Of a DNA stretch of 64,000 nucleotides, positions 43,753-52,644 are shown piece by piece. Positions within the stretch are counted from its first letter, which is position 1, and every line of letters starts with the position of its first letter. Under the pieces are notes generated by a model. That model saw only the letters and a list, made by a program, of their open reading frames with translations, had not been told where the DNA came from and ran no database searches. The stretch covers positions 558,001 through 622,000 of the forward strand of contig LT700187.1 in the NCBI GenBank assembly GCA_900155415.1. Reading direction: 5' to 3'. This DNA comes from Christensenella massiliensis. Its GTDB lineage: Bacteria; Bacillota; Clostridia; Christensenellales; Christensenellaceae. The position numbers and the translations under genes were made by a program.

Positions 43753-44709
43753 TTAAATTCTGCAGTTCGCGTCGCGCATGTCCGCTTCCTCTTTTGGCCG
43801 CTCTTTCCTGTGCACGAGAGGCGCTTTTTTATACAGCCGCTTGAAAGGCTTGCGCTCCTCCTGCGGCACGATGGCCTTTCCATGAAAGGAAACGTTATAA
43901 AATTCGCTCTGAAGCTGAGTGATATCCGCGCGGCCTTCGAAAAAAGCCTCCACGAGCTCGATGCGGCGCACCGCCCATTCCACCGCCGTATCGATGAGGC
44001 CGAAATAAAAATCGTAATCGTAAAGCCCCTCATAGGTTTCGATCGGCTGATACAGCATTGTTTTGAGCTTCAGCTGGGAAATCACGTTGAGCAGCCTGAG
44101 CTTCCAAAGCTCCGCCCGTCCCGGCTGCGACACAAGGCCGTTATAATATACATAATAGTTTGCCGCCTTGGTATACGGCGCGTCGTCCACCTTAAGGCCG
44201 GGGAACAGGTAAGACATCTTTTTATAGAAAACATCTATTTCCCCGCCGGGTACGACCGTATCGCGCGCAAAGCCCTGCTTATCGAACGTGTAAGCGTCGA
44301 GCCCGTTTTTCTTTGCGTAAAGGATATCGAGCGCGCACTCAAGCGTATTATGACTGGACATTGGCTTTGTTTCCGCGTTGATGTGCGGATGCAGGAACAT
44401 ATCGAGGCAATAGTGCGTGATATAGCCGTAAAAATAACTTTTCAGCGTATCGCTCCCCTGTTCCTTGATATATTCCGCGCCCTCGCAGAAAAAGCGCTGC
44501 GGCCGCGTATAGTGCAAAGCCCAGCCGAGCATCTTCATTTTCGCGCCGCACAGGAAGAAATAGAATTTATAGAGCAGAAAAATATCCCCGCCCTGCGAGC
44601 CAGAATAGTACGCGGGCAGGTTTTCCGTAATGATCTTTTTTGCCTGCGGATCCGTGAGCTTTTCAAGGATATTGTCCGCGGCGATCTTGTGCGTCAGCGT
44701 TGTAGGCAT
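43753..44709 (-). CDS. Zinc-dependent phospholipase C family protein
   Basis: This 318-residue protein matches the PF00882-type zinc phospholipase C/S1-P1 fold. It has an early THKIAADNIL, GSQGGDIFLLYKF near 37-49, and the metal-ligand stretch YGYITHYCLDMFLHPHIN near 94-111 with several His and Asp. No signal peptide is found, so it may act inside the cell, unlike the secreted toxins. The physiological substrate is unknown. It begins 7 bases after tag and ends in a terminator, forming a two-gene operon. Confidence 0.85.
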   Translation of the reverse strand: MPTTLTHKIAADNILEKLTDPQAKKIITENLPAYYSGSQGGDIFLLYKFYFFLCGAKMKMLGWALHYTRPQRFFCEGAEYIKEQGSDTLKSYFYGYITHYCLDMFLHPHINAETKPMSSHNTLECALDILYAKKNGLDAYTFDKQGFARDTVVPGGEIDVFYKKMSYLFPGLKVDDAPYTKAANYYVYYNGLVSQPGRAELWKLRLLNVISQLKLKTMLYQPIETYEGLYDYDFYFGLIDTAVEWAVRRIELVEAFFEGRADITQLQSEFYNVSFHGKAIVPQEERKPFKRLYKKAPLVHRKERPKEEADMRDANCRI

Positions 44710-44716
44710 ATTTTAG

Positions 44717-45250
44717 CTATCCTTCCAGAGGCGAGGTATATAAAAAACACCCCGGCTCGTGCGCTTCCAGTATTCCGACGCTCTGCATAAAGGCCTCCGT
44801 CATCGTAGGGCCTACAAAGACGTAGCCGTAGCTTTTGAGTGACCGGAGCAATGCTTCCGGTTTTTTGAAGGAATAAATATATTTAAAGAAGCTTCCAAAT
44901 TCTTCTATTACCCGCAGCGTTGCTTTCGCGTTTTCCCGCACCGCGAAAATCTTCCTGCGGTTGCGGATGATCCGCTCGTCGTTCATAAGGGTTTCGAGAT
45001 ACGCATCCTCAAGCGCCGCGCATTGTTCAATATCAAAGCCGGAAAACGCTTCGCGGAAAGCCTCCCGCTTCGCAAGCACCGTGCGCCACGATAAACCGGC
45101 CTGAAAGCTTTCGAGGCACAGCTTTTCAAACAGAGCGGCGTCATCTGTTTTCAGCCTGCCGTATTCATTATCATGATAATCCTGCAGCAGCCGATCCACT
45201 GCCCAGCTGCACCGTCTTTTTTCCTCTTCAACGCTTGTTCGTTTTTCCAT
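44717..45250 (-). CDS. tag: DNA-3-methyladenine glycosylase I
   Basis: This 177-residue Tag protein removes 3-methyladenine from alkylated DNA. The zinc ligands are present: Cys and His in CSWAVDRLLQDYHDNEYG near 14-31, and His and Cys in EAHEPGC near 162-168. The helix-hairpin-helix region FQAGLSWRTVLAKREAFREAF and the YGYVFVGPTM motif are conserved. Length is close to E. coli Tag (187). It is divergent from the aminotransferase gene. Confidence 0.96.
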   Translation of the reverse strand: MEKRTSVEEEKRRCSWAVDRLLQDYHDNEYGRLKTDDAALFEKLCLESFQAGLSWRTVLAKREAFREAFSGFDIEQCAALEDAYLETLMNDERIIRNRRKIFAVRENAKATLRVIEEFGSFFKYIYSFKKPEALLRSLKSYGYVFVGPTMTEAFMQSVGILEAHEPGCFLYTSPLEG

Positions 45251-45332
45251 AGAACATATATTAACACATTTTGCGGCGGTTATGGTAGAATTATATTGAA
45301 TTTACATAAATTTAAGAAAAGGTCGTTTTGCA

Positions 45333-46418
45333 ATGAAAGAATTTTGGAGTAAAAAGGCGAAGAGCCTTACGCCCTATACTGCGGGCGAGCAGCCGAAAGA
45401 GCGGCTCGTCAAGCTGAACACGAACGAGAACGCTTATCCGCCGAGCCCGGCGGTGGCTGCGGCCGTCTCGCAGGCCGCCGGACGTCTGCGCCTGTATCCG
45501 GATCCGGACGCTTCCCGCCTGTGTGAGGCGATCGCGGAGTATCACGGCGTTCGGCCGCAGCAGGTATTCTGTGCGAACGGGTCCGACGAGGCGCTTGCGC
45601 TTTGCTTCTCCGCATTTTTCCAAAACGGAGCGGAGGAGGCAGGAAGCTGGTTCCCGGGCGTTTCCGCTTCCCGCAGGGTAAAGACGCCGGATGTGGGCTA
45701 CAGCTTTTATCCCGTATGGGCGGAGCTTTTCGACGTTCCGCTCGAGATGGTCCCGCTGAAAGAGGATTATTCTGTGGATGCAGAAAAAATGTGCGGCGGA
45801 AGCGGCGCCGTTTTTGCGAACCCCAATGCTCCCACCGGGATCGCGCTGCCCCTTTCCGGCGTTGAAGAAATCATCCGGGAAACAAACGGCGTCACCGTGG
45901 TCGACGAGGCATACGCCGCTTTCGGGAATGTGACCGCCATCCCTCTTGTGGACCGGTATCCTAACCTTGCGGTCGTGCGGACGTTTTCCAAATCCCACAG
46001 TCTTGCGGGTCTGCGCGTGGGCTATGTGATCGCAGACGAAAACCTGACCGCCGCGCTGCGGACGGTAAAGGACAGCTTCAACTCCTATCCGCTCGACGCG
46101 CTTGCACAGGCAGGCGCCGCTGCGGCGATCCGCGACGTGGAATATTGCCGCGAGGTGACCGGAAAAATCATAGAAACGCGCGCCTATACGGCGGACAAGC
46201 TGCAAAAGCTCGGCGTCGCCGTGCTGCCCTCCTCCGCGAATTTCCTCTTTGCGCGGTTTGATTCCCCCTCTGCTGAAGATGTCTTCGCGGCCTTGCGCAA
46301 ACGCGGCGTGCTCGTCCGCTGGTTCTCCGGGAAGCGCACCCGTGATTTTCTGCGTATCACCATCGGCACACGGGAAGAAATGGATACGCTTCTTTCTGCT
46401 TTGGAGGATATTTTATGA
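45333..46418 (+). CDS. HisC-like class II aminotransferase, probably aromatic
   Basis: This 361-residue PLP enzyme resembles histidinol-phosphate aminotransferase. It has KLNTNENAYPPSPAV near 27, CANGSDEALAL near 78, VVDEAYAAFG near 190, and the PLP lysine in RTFSKSHSLAGLRVGY near 215-230. It overlaps tyrA by ATGA, with no his genes nearby, so I infer a role in tyrosine/phenylalanine transamination. An unusual insertion of about 17 residues (including EEAGSWFPGVSASRR) falls between FFQNG and TPDVGYSFYPVW, relative to what I expect of the family. AAAAGG lies about 10 bases before the ATG. Confidence 0.88.
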   Translation: MKEFWSKKAKSLTPYTAGEQPKERLVKLNTNENAYPPSPAVAAAVSQAAGRLRLYPDPDASRLCEAIAEYHGVRPQQVFCANGSDEALALCFSAFFQNGAEEAGSWFPGVSASRRVKTPDVGYSFYPVWAELFDVPLEMVPLKEDYSVDAEKMCGGSGAVFANPNAPTGIALPLSGVEEIIRETNGVTVVDEAYAAFGNVTAIPLVDRYPNLAVVRTFSKSHSLAGLRVGYVIADENLTAALRTVKDSFNSYPLDALAQAGAAAAIRDVEYCREVTGKIIETRAYTADKLQKLGVAVLPSSANFLFARFDSPSAEDVFAALRKRGVLVRWFSGKRTRDFLRITIGTREEMDTLLSALEDIL

Positions 46419-47266
46419 AGATCGGCATCGCGGGCCTTGGGCTCATCGGCGGTTCTCTCGCCCGGTCCATTAAAAAATATACGGCGCACTCCGTTTGCGG
46501 CATGGACCGCAATCAGGAAGTCCTTGCGGCGGCATACGCCGCAGGCGCCATCGACAGCGACACCGACGTTTCGGACTGCGATGTCGTTTTCGTATGTCTT
46601 TATCCGCGGGATTGCGTCTCCTTCATGCTGAATACGGATTTTAAGAGCCATGCAGTGATCGCGGATATTTCGGGCGTCAAGCGTTTCATCGCACGCAAGG
46701 TCTCCGCGCCCCTTAAGGAACGCGGACTGCGCTATGTGGGAACGCACCCCATGGCCGGAAAGGAAACGAGCGGCTTTTCGAGCAGCGACGCCGATCTTTT
46801 CTGCGGCGCGAGCTTCATTATCACGGAGGACGAGACGACGGATATGGACGCCGTGCGCCTGCTGTCCGGGCTCGCAAAGGAGCTTGGGTTTGCGCGCGTC
46901 ACCCGGTGCAGCGCAAAGAAGCACGACGAGGTGATCGCCTATACGTCGCAGCTTGCCCACGTAGTTTCCAACGCATACGTCAAAAGCGAAGCTTCCCAGA
47001 ATTTCAGCGGATTTTCAGCCGGGAGCTTTATGGACCTTACGCGCGTGGCGAGGCTCGACGCCAACATGTGGGCGGAGCTTTTCGTCCTCAACGGCGACGA
47101 GCTCGTAAAGGAGATCGACGAGCTTCAGCGCAACATCGGCGCGCTGCGGGAGGCGATCGCAGCAAAAGACGAAGCCGCTTTGCGCAGTCTGCTGCGGGAG
47201 GGCAGCGAGAAAAAGAAACGGCTGAACCGTGAATATCATTCAGGGAGCGACAAAAATGAAAAATAA
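46415..47266 (+). CDS. tyrA: Prephenate dehydrogenase
   Basis: This 283-residue protein has the NAD-binding GIAGLGLIGGSLARSI at residues 3-18. The prephenate dehydrogenase motifs DISGVK and VGTHPMAGKETSGF (catalytic His region) lie near 86 and 108, and SFMDLTRVA is near 206. It makes 4-hydroxyphenylpyruvate for tyrosine. The ATG overlaps the aminotransferase stop (ATGA), so the two enzymes catalyse consecutive steps and are co-translated. There is no ACT domain, so regulation by tyrosine is less likely. Confidence 0.95.
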   Translation: MKIGIAGLGLIGGSLARSIKKYTAHSVCGMDRNQEVLAAAYAAGAIDSDTDVSDCDVVFVCLYPRDCVSFMLNTDFKSHAVIADISGVKRFIARKVSAPLKERGLRYVGTHPMAGKETSGFSSSDADLFCGASFIITEDETTDMDAVRLLSGLAKELGFARVTRCSAKKHDEVIAYTSQLAHVVSNAYVKSEASQNFSGFSAGSFMDLTRVARLDANMWAELFVLNGDELVKEIDELQRNIGALREAIAAKDEAALRSLLREGSEKKKRLNREYHSGSDKNEK

Positions 47267-48587
47267 AAAATGGCTGGCCGCGGTGCTCGCGGCCGTTTTC
47301 TGCCTGTCGGGCTGCGGCGCAGCCGTCCATTTCGACGAGCAGGCCCTAATGGAAAAAAGCGAGGCTTATACGCAGGCGCTCATAGACGGCGACTATGCCT
47401 CGGCAGCGTCCGGCATTTCCCCCTCTGTGGCTTCCGTGCTGAATGCCGACGTTCTGAAGCAGGGCTGGGAAAGCACCGCGCCTTCGCTCGGCGCATTTGA
47501 AAGCATGGAAGCGTCTTCCTTTTCGGCAAGCGGCGCCGCTGCCCTCGTGGACGTTTCGTGTAGCTTTGAGAACAGGGGGCTTCTCCTGCGCTATACCTAT
47601 AATGGAAAAAATGAGCTGACCGGGTTATGGATGACGTATGTTCCCAAAAAAGCACAGCCCCAGAATACGGACGCTTATGAGGAGCGCGTCGTATCGGTCG
47701 GCAGTGAGGACGCTCCTCTCGAAGGGATCCTAACGCTGCCCAAAGGTGCGGAAAAATCACCTGCCGTCCTTCTCATCGCGGGCTCCGGGCAGCAGGATAT
47801 GGACGAAACGACAGGAGCAGCCGCAAACAAGCCGCTTGCGGACATCGCGCGCGGCCTTGCACAGCAGGGTGTCGCTTCCCTGCGCTATAACAAACGGACG
47901 GCGCAGTACCCGGACCAGCCCGCCGACCTTGCGCAGCTTACCATACAATACGAGGTGCTGGATGACGCTGCTGCTGCGGCAGAGCTTTTGAAGCAAACAG
48001 CGGAGATCGATACGGAGCATATCTATGTGCTTGGACACAGCCTCGGCGGTATGCTTGCTCCTAAGATCGTACAGGATTCCGGCCTTGCCGGGCTGATTTC
48101 ACTCGCAGGCTCGCCGCGCAGCCTCGAAGACATCATGCTCGATCAAAACAAGGCGGCTCTCGCTTCTCTTGACGGCGTATCGGAAGAGGATAAGCAGGCT
48201 TCCCTTGAAAACGTTGAAAAGCTGATCGATCAGGCGCGCAGCGCAAAAGAGGGCGGAACGGATATCGTGCTCAATGCGACGGAAAATTATTGGTATACAC
48301 TGAACCAGATCGACACGCCCGGTATCGCTCAGGCTCTTGATGTTCCTATGCTTTTCCTGCAGGGAGAAGAGGATTTTCAGGTGTTCCCGGAGAAGGACTT
48401 CACAGCATGGCGGGAGCTGCTGGGCGGACGTGAAAACGTACAGTTCAGGCTCTATCCCGGCCTGAACCATCTGTTTATGCCGGCAGGCGGAACGGGTACG
48501 GCCGGGGACTATGACGCGCCCGCTTCCGTAGACTCTCAGGTGATCGGCGATATCGCCTCTTGGATCCACGGGCAGGCGCACGCTTAA
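47256..48587 (+). CDS. Alpha/beta-hydrolase lipoprotein with DUF3887-like domain
   Basis: The 443-residue product has a lipoprotein signal (KKWLAAVLAAVFCLSGC, Cys near residue 20) and a DUF3887-like N-terminal domain (about 30-130). An alpha/beta hydrolase domain follows, with LLIAGSGQQDMDET near 170, nucleophile motif VLGHSLGGMLAP near 255, acid GEEDFQVF near 355, and His in LYPGLNHLFMP near 396. It is likely a surface esterase or peptidase-like hydrolase; the substrate is unknown. The ATG at 47256 has GGGAGC upstream and overlaps tyrA by 11 bases; an ATG 27 bases earlier would spoil the signal peptide. Confidence 0.88.
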   Translation: MKNKKWLAAVLAAVFCLSGCGAAVHFDEQALMEKSEAYTQALIDGDYASAASGISPSVASVLNADVLKQGWESTAPSLGAFESMEASSFSASGAAALVDVSCSFENRGLLLRYTYNGKNELTGLWMTYVPKKAQPQNTDAYEERVVSVGSEDAPLEGILTLPKGAEKSPAVLLIAGSGQQDMDETTGAAANKPLADIARGLAQQGVASLRYNKRTAQYPDQPADLAQLTIQYEVLDDAAAAAELLKQTAEIDTEHIYVLGHSLGGMLAPKIVQDSGLAGLISLAGSPRSLEDIMLDQNKAALASLDGVSEEDKQASLENVEKLIDQARSAKEGGTDIVLNATENYWYTLNQIDTPGIAQALDVPMLFLQGEEDFQVFPEKDFTAWRELLGGRENVQFRLYPGLNHLFMPAGGTGTAGDYDAPASVDSQVIGDIASWIHGQAHA

Positions 48588-48630
48588 CCGCTTGCGGTGG
48601 AAAACGTAATTTGGAAAAGGAGGTTTTGTG

Positions 48631-48948
48631 ATGACGGAAAAATCAACGATGGAGAAATTCGGAGGATTTCTCGGCAAGGCCAAGGACAGCATCGTGTCTT
48701 TCGGCGAAACGGTGGCGTCGAAATCAAAGGAAATGGTGGATGTGACCAAATTGAGCGCGAAGAGGACGCAGGTCAGCAATGAGCTTGACGGATATTACCG
48801 CGAGCTGGGTATGGTCATATATCAAAAGCGCGCGATCGACGCAGATATAGAAGCGCTGTTTGCCCGTATCGCGGAAGCGCAGCAAACGGTGCGTGAGCTT
48901 GCGGAACAGATCGAAGCCGCAAAAGCGGAAAAGCCGGAGCACGAATAA
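48631..48948 (+). CDS. Small coiled-coil protein, unknown function
   Basis: This 105-residue soluble helical protein has an N-terminal Gly/Ser-containing segment (GGFLGKAKDSIVSFGETV) and a coiled coil to the end (about 45-100). It resembles small Clostridial proteins annotated only as hypothetical, often with a zinc ribbon, which is absent here. AAAAGGAGG lies 7 bases before the ATG at 48631; a GTG immediately before it is possible. It follows the hydrolase by 43 bases and is closed by a terminator. Confidence 0.75.
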   Translation: MTEKSTMEKFGGFLGKAKDSIVSFGETVASKSKEMVDVTKLSAKRTQVSNELDGYYRELGMVIYQKRAIDADIEALFARIAEAQQTVRELAEQIEAAKAEKPEHE

Positions 48949-48960
48949 CGCACAGCGGCA

Positions 48961-48997
48961 ACGGGCCGTGCCTCAGGAGGGCGCGGCCCGTTTTTTT
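48961..48997 (+). terminator. Intrinsic terminator between the coiled-coil gene and the ClC gene
   Basis: ACGGGCCG and the CGGCCCGT side form a G+C-rich stem followed by seven T residues. The minus-strand ClC gene ends inside this T-tract, so the stop codon TAA comes from the terminator itself. Confidence 0.88.
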
Positions 48998-50555
48998 ATA
49001 CGGTCTGACACAGCTTCACGAGCTTCTCGTGAATGCGGAAGGAATCCTCTTCATTGCACAGTACGATCAGGAGATCGCCCGGGCGAACCCGTACCGTCCC
49101 CTTGGGGATGATCTCCCGGTTGCCCCGGCGCACCGCTACGATCAGGCTTCTTTCCGGCCACTCGATCTGACTGATCTTCTTCATGCAGATCGGCGTACCG
49201 AAATGGACCGGTATCTCGAGCAATATTTTCGTATCCGTCTCCGCTGTTTCCTCTTGTTTCCTGCCCGCGGTCATCCGTTCCAAAAGCTGTTCATAGACCG
49301 GCTTCGATCTCATAAGGTCCGCAACGACATAGGCGGTCAGCGAAACGAGCGTAAGCGATAAAAACTGTGTGAAGGAGCCCGTCATCTCGCAGATGAGAAT
49401 GATACCCGTGACCGGAGCGCGGACGATCGCCGCAAAAAAACCCGCCATTGCCAAAACGATAAAATTCTGCAAAAGCGCCTGCGGTACGCCGAGCCCCTGC
49501 ACAAGCAGCGTGCCCACCGCGCCGCCGAGCAGCGCGCCCAGCACTAAGAGCGGCAGGAAGATGCCTCCCGGCGCGCCCGAACCAAAGCTCACCATGGAAA
49601 AAACAAATTTGAGCGCGAATACTGCCGCGATCATTGCGAGTGCAAATTCACCGCCCGCAAGCATGGGGATCAGCTTATGCCCGCCGCCGAGCACAGACGG
49701 GAATGTAAAACCTAAAAAACCGGCGCACAGAAACGGTATCAGCAGACGAACCTCTTTCCGCCTGACCTTTCCATACAATTCCTGTGACTTTCTGATGCAA
49801 AAATTATAAAACACGCCCGCTGCACCGAGTATGAGTCCGAGCAGGAGCACCGCCCAATACAGCTCGAGCGGGATATTCATCGAAATATCAAAGCTGAATA
49901 CCGGCGCGAGCCCGAATACATTTCGTGAAATAAAGTCCGCAGTCACAGAGGCTGCCATCGTAGACAGCAGCACCTCTACGGAAAAGTTTTTATGCAGCTC
50001 CTCCAGAGAAAACAGGACGCCCGCAAACGGCGCGTTGAACGCCGCGGCAAGCCCTGCGGATGCGCCGCAGGTCATGAGCAGCTTCTCCTCCACCTTAATA
50101 CGCTTCAGGATACGGGAAAAGCCTTTTCCCGCCATAGCGCCCAGCTGTACCGAGGGGCCTTCTCTTCCGAGCGAGAGGCCCGCGCCGATGGAGAGCACGC
50201 CGCCCGCGAATTTTGCAAGCAGCACCCGCCACCATTTCTGGCTGAACACTCCGTGCAGCTCTCCCTCCACCTGCGGGATACCGCTCCCGCTGATCATAGG
50301 CTCCCATTTTACTAACCGTGCCACAAGGAGCGCGAGGACTGCAAGCGCGGCAAACCACGCTGCTTTGAAAACGGCCTGCCTGTTGCCCGCGTCCAGTATG
50401 AAAACCAAAAACTCATCCGCATACTCGATCGCAAGGCGAAACAGCACAGAGACCAGCCCCGCCGCAGCACCGACGGCCACCCCCTGCAAAATCAGGCCGT
50501 ATCTGAAATTTTGAAACCGTCTGAGGACGGTATGCGTGTCGTTATGCGGCTCCAT
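48996..50555 (-). CDS. ClC-family chloride channel/transporter with C-terminal RCK-type domain
   Basis: This 519-residue membrane protein shows the ClC filter sequences GSGIPQVEG near 89, GREGPSVQLG near 129 (gating Glu), and FGSGAPGGIFLPLL near 323. FSLEELH near 182 lies in the region of the proton glutamate. About 12-14 helices are expected, forming a homodimer. Residues 420-519 form a TrkA-C/RCK_C-like cytoplasmic domain (RGNREIIPKGTVRVRPGDLLIVL). It is probably a Cl-/H+ antiporter. GGGGGAG lies before the ATG. It is monocistronic. Confidence 0.94.
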   Translation of the reverse strand: MEPHNDTHTVLRRFQNFRYGLILQGVAVGAAAGLVSVLFRLAIEYADEFLVFILDAGNRQAVFKAAWFAALAVLALLVARLVKWEPMISGSGIPQVEGELHGVFSQKWWRVLLAKFAGGVLSIGAGLSLGREGPSVQLGAMAGKGFSRILKRIKVEEKLLMTCGASAGLAAAFNAPFAGVLFSLEELHKNFSVEVLLSTMAASVTADFISRNVFGLAPVFSFDISMNIPLELYWAVLLLGLILGAAGVFYNFCIRKSQELYGKVRRKEVRLLIPFLCAGFLGFTFPSVLGGGHKLIPMLAGGEFALAMIAAVFALKFVFSMVSFGSGAPGGIFLPLLVLGALLGGAVGTLLVQGLGVPQALLQNFIVLAMAGFFAAIVRAPVTGIILICEMTGSFTQFLSLTLVSLTAYVVADLMRSKPVYEQLLERMTAGRKQEETAETDTKILLEIPVHFGTPICMKKISQIEWPERSLIVAVRRGNREIIPKGTVRVRPGDLLIVLCNEEDSFRIHEKLVKLCQTV

Positions 50556-50660
50556 GCGCTCCCCCGTCTGTGCTGCCTCCCGGAATCGATGCGTTCTTCC
50601 TTTTTATTGTAGCAAAAAATCGCCTCCTGTCCAGTTTTCGTTCGAAGCGCTGTTTTTTTC

Positions 50661-50691
50661 TTGACTTGGAGTATACTCTAAGTGGTACTAT
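50661..50691 (+). promoter_or_regulatory. MerR-type promoter with 19-base spacer and operator palindrome
   Basis: TTGACT (50661-50666) and TACTAT (50686-50691) are separated by 19 bases, the lengthened spacer typical of MerR-activated promoters. The spacer region carries a dyad, ACTTGGAGTA / TACTCTAAGT (50664-50683), with one mismatch. It lies about 95 bases upstream of the MerR gene, consistent with autoregulation. Confidence 0.8.
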
Positions 50692-50785
50692 GAAAGAGCC
50701 GGAAGCGTACAGCGGCAGATAGGGCTGTATGCGCTGTTTTTCGGAAATAAAATATTATGGTGAAAAGGCAAAGGAGATTTTTACG

Positions 50786-51172
50786 ATGACGATCGCGGAA
50801 GTCAGCAAAAAATATGAAATATCCGCCGATACGCTGCGCTATTATGAACGCATCGGCCTCATTCCCAGCGTGCGCCGGAAAGAAAATGGTATTCGGGATT
50901 ATTCCGATACGGACTGCGGCTGGGTGGAATTTATCAAATGCATGCGCGGCGCGGGCATACAGGTCGAGGCTCTGATCGAGTATGTTTCCCTGTTCCAGCA
51001 GGGCGACGGCACGCAGGAGGCCCGCAAGCAGATCCTCCTCGAGCAGCGCGAACAACTCGCCGCCCGCATGGAGGACATGAAACAAACGCTCGCGCGGCTG
51101 GATAAAAAAATCGCTCATTATGACGAATGCCTGCGTTTCGCGGAAAACAAGCTGCGCGGCGGCAGGGAATAA
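50786..51172 (+). CDS. MerR-family transcriptional regulator
   Basis: This 128-residue regulator has the N-terminal winged helix-turn-helix TIAEVSKKYEISADTLRYYERIGLI (residues 2-26) and RDYSDTDCGWVEFIKCMRGAG, followed by a long dimerisation helix. It is of the NmlR/AdhR type; only one internal cysteine (ECLRF) lies near the C-terminus. The effector is unknown. The ATG at 50786 has AAAGGAG 9 bases upstream; an earlier in-frame start adds unrelated residues. No target gene follows on the same strand: the next 200 bases (51173-51372) hold no gene that I can support. Confidence 0.93.
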   Translation: MTIAEVSKKYEISADTLRYYERIGLIPSVRRKENGIRDYSDTDCGWVEFIKCMRGAGIQVEALIEYVSLFQQGDGTQEARKQILLEQREQLAARMEDMKQTLARLDKKIAHYDECLRFAENKLRGGRE

Positions 51173-51372
51173 AAGATACCTTATGAATGACGCGCTGTTT
51201 CTTCCTGTCAAATGGCGCGGCGGCAGGCCTTGGATGTATTGCGGCAGGGTACGTCCGGAGCGTTCTGTTTGTTTTGCCGTCGATTCACCGTACAAGGCCG
51301 GAAAACCAAAAGAATATCCCTCACTGCTGCATCATAAAAGACCCGCCATTATAAGCAAGCCTTTTTTTGTTC

Positions 51373-52035
51373 TTATAAATGATATACTGCGTGCTTTGTT
51401 TTCACATACGGCTTCAAACGCTTTACCAGCTTCCTGCTGCAGGCTGCGTTCGTTTTCCTGTCTGATAACACGATATAAGCAAGCCCGGCCGCCGCGTCTA
51501 TATCTTCATAGCCGATGACCGCCCCGCGCAGCACCTGCGTTTCTATGCGTTTTCTCGGCGCCGACCCGATCACCGCCCCGGCAAGCCCAAATAATGCTCC
51601 TCCTATCAGGCCGCCCGTAAGGCTTCCCTCGCTGTATACCCGGCGGTCGATATCCTTGCTCAATTCTATACTGCGCAGCTTCGAGGCATCAGGATGATAC
51701 TGCGCCCCGCCCGCGGCGATCACAAGGGTGATCCCGTCAAAAGAAGCAATGCACGACGCTCCCTCCGGAACCGGCAGGCCGCCCACCACCTTGAGCCCTC
51801 TGTATGTCTTGCGCCTGCGGCGCTTTCCCGCCTGTTCCGCCTTTTTCTTTGGCGGCATTTTTATCTTTGCCATCATCCATGCGCCCAAAGCAGCAAAAAG
51901 AACCGCCGGGAGCAGCGAATACGCGATGCTGTAATGTTCAGCGTTCCTCATCGACTCAGCTGCCATACCGGCCAGCATGACCCCTGCGAGCGCAAAGAAA
52001 ACGATCCCTAAAATCAAAAATTTATTCTTTTTCAT
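51373..52035 (-). CDS. Two-helix membrane protein with glycine-rich segment, unknown function
   Basis: This 220-residue protein has two N-terminal membrane helices (about 6-25 and 38-56), a basic linker (GKRRRRKTYRG) and a soluble domain. That domain carries a short Gly/Ala-rich membrane-like stretch, GGLIGGALFGLAGAVIGSA, near 142-160. Such glycine-zipper segments occur in bacterial proteins of unknown role that may insert in membranes. The start region overlaps a hairpin, noted separately. It lies downstream of leuD but is functionally unrelated. Confidence 0.7.
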   Translation of the reverse strand: MKKNKFLILGIVFFALAGVMLAGMAAESMRNAEHYSIAYSLLPAVLFAALGAWMMAKIKMPPKKKAEQAGKRRRRKTYRGLKVVGGLPVPEGASCIASFDGITLVIAAGGAQYHPDASKLRSIELSKDIDRRVYSEGSLTGGLIGGALFGLAGAVIGSAPRKRIETQVLRGAVIGYEDIDAAAGLAYIVLSDRKTNAACSRKLVKRLKPYVKTKHAVYHL

Positions 52036-52036
52036 G

Positions 52037-52090
52037 TCAAAGCCGCCCCCGTCATGATGATTTCATTCTATCAAACGGGAGCGGCTTTTT
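52037..52090. terminator. Hairpin between leuD and the membrane-protein gene
   Basis: AAGCCGC-CCCGT and ACGGG-GCGGCTT form an interrupted 12-bp stem around a loop of about 20 bases. It lies about 50 bases after leuD. On the plus strand the stem is followed by TTTTTCC; on the minus strand only by TTTG, just before the next ATG. It may attenuate read-through from the leu operon, and it hides the G-rich ribosome site of the next gene. Confidence 0.45.
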
Positions 52091-52140
52091 CCACCTTCTT
52101 CTATTTCCGGAGCCTTTTTATTCTGTTCTTCGCATTCGCC

Positions 52141-52632
52141 TCACAGCTTGTCCTGCCGGACTGCCTCAATGAGTCCGCCGGACGCAATGATGTCCTGAAT
52201 GAATTCCGGAAAAGGCTGCGCCTTGAAGCTTTTTCCGGTCGTGAGATCGTGGATATCGCCCGTGGAAAAATCCACCTCGACCTCATCCCCGTTCGAGATC
52301 GCTTCCGCCGCGTCCGCGCATTCAAGGATGGGCAGGCCGATGTTGATGGCGTTGCGGTAAAAGATACGCGCAAAGCTCGACGCGATCACACAGCTGATGC
52401 CCGACGCTTTGATGGCGATGGGTGCGTGCTCGCGCGAGGAACCGCATCCAAAATTCTTCGTGCCCACCATGATGTCGCCCTTTTTCACGTTTTTGACAAA
52501 CTCCGTATCGATATCCTCCATACAATGGGCCGCGAGCTCACCCGGGTCCGATGTATTGAGGTAACGCGCCGGTATGATCACATCCGTATCGATATTATCT
52601 CCGTATTTAAACACTCTGCCTTTTGCTTTCAT
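52141..52632 (-). CDS. leuD: 3-isopropylmalate dehydratase small subunit
   Basis: This 163-residue protein is the swivel subunit of isopropylmalate isomerase, short archaeal/Clostridial type. Motifs are [15 protein letters not shown] at 11-25, [21 protein letters not shown] near 58-78, and [20 protein letters not shown]. With LeuC it isomerises isopropylmalate, and probably citramalate to erythro-3-methylmalate. AAGGAGG precedes the ATG; it lies 12 bases after leuC and ends the operon. Confidence 0.96.
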   Translation of the reverse strand: MKAKGRVFKYGDNIDTDVIIPARYLNTSDPGELAAHCMEDIDTEFVKNVKKGDIMVGTKNFGCGSSREHAPIAIKASGISCVIASSFARIFYRNAINIGLPILECADAAEAISNGDEVEVDFSTGDIHDLTTGKSFKAQPFPEFIQDIIASGGLIEAVRQDKL

Positions 52633-52644
52633 ATCCTATCCTCC

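Noticed and set aside
51120-51518. Plus-strand frame overlapping the end of the MerR gene
   Set aside because: It begins inside merR, has no ribosome site, and its second half runs antisense through the membrane-protein gene.
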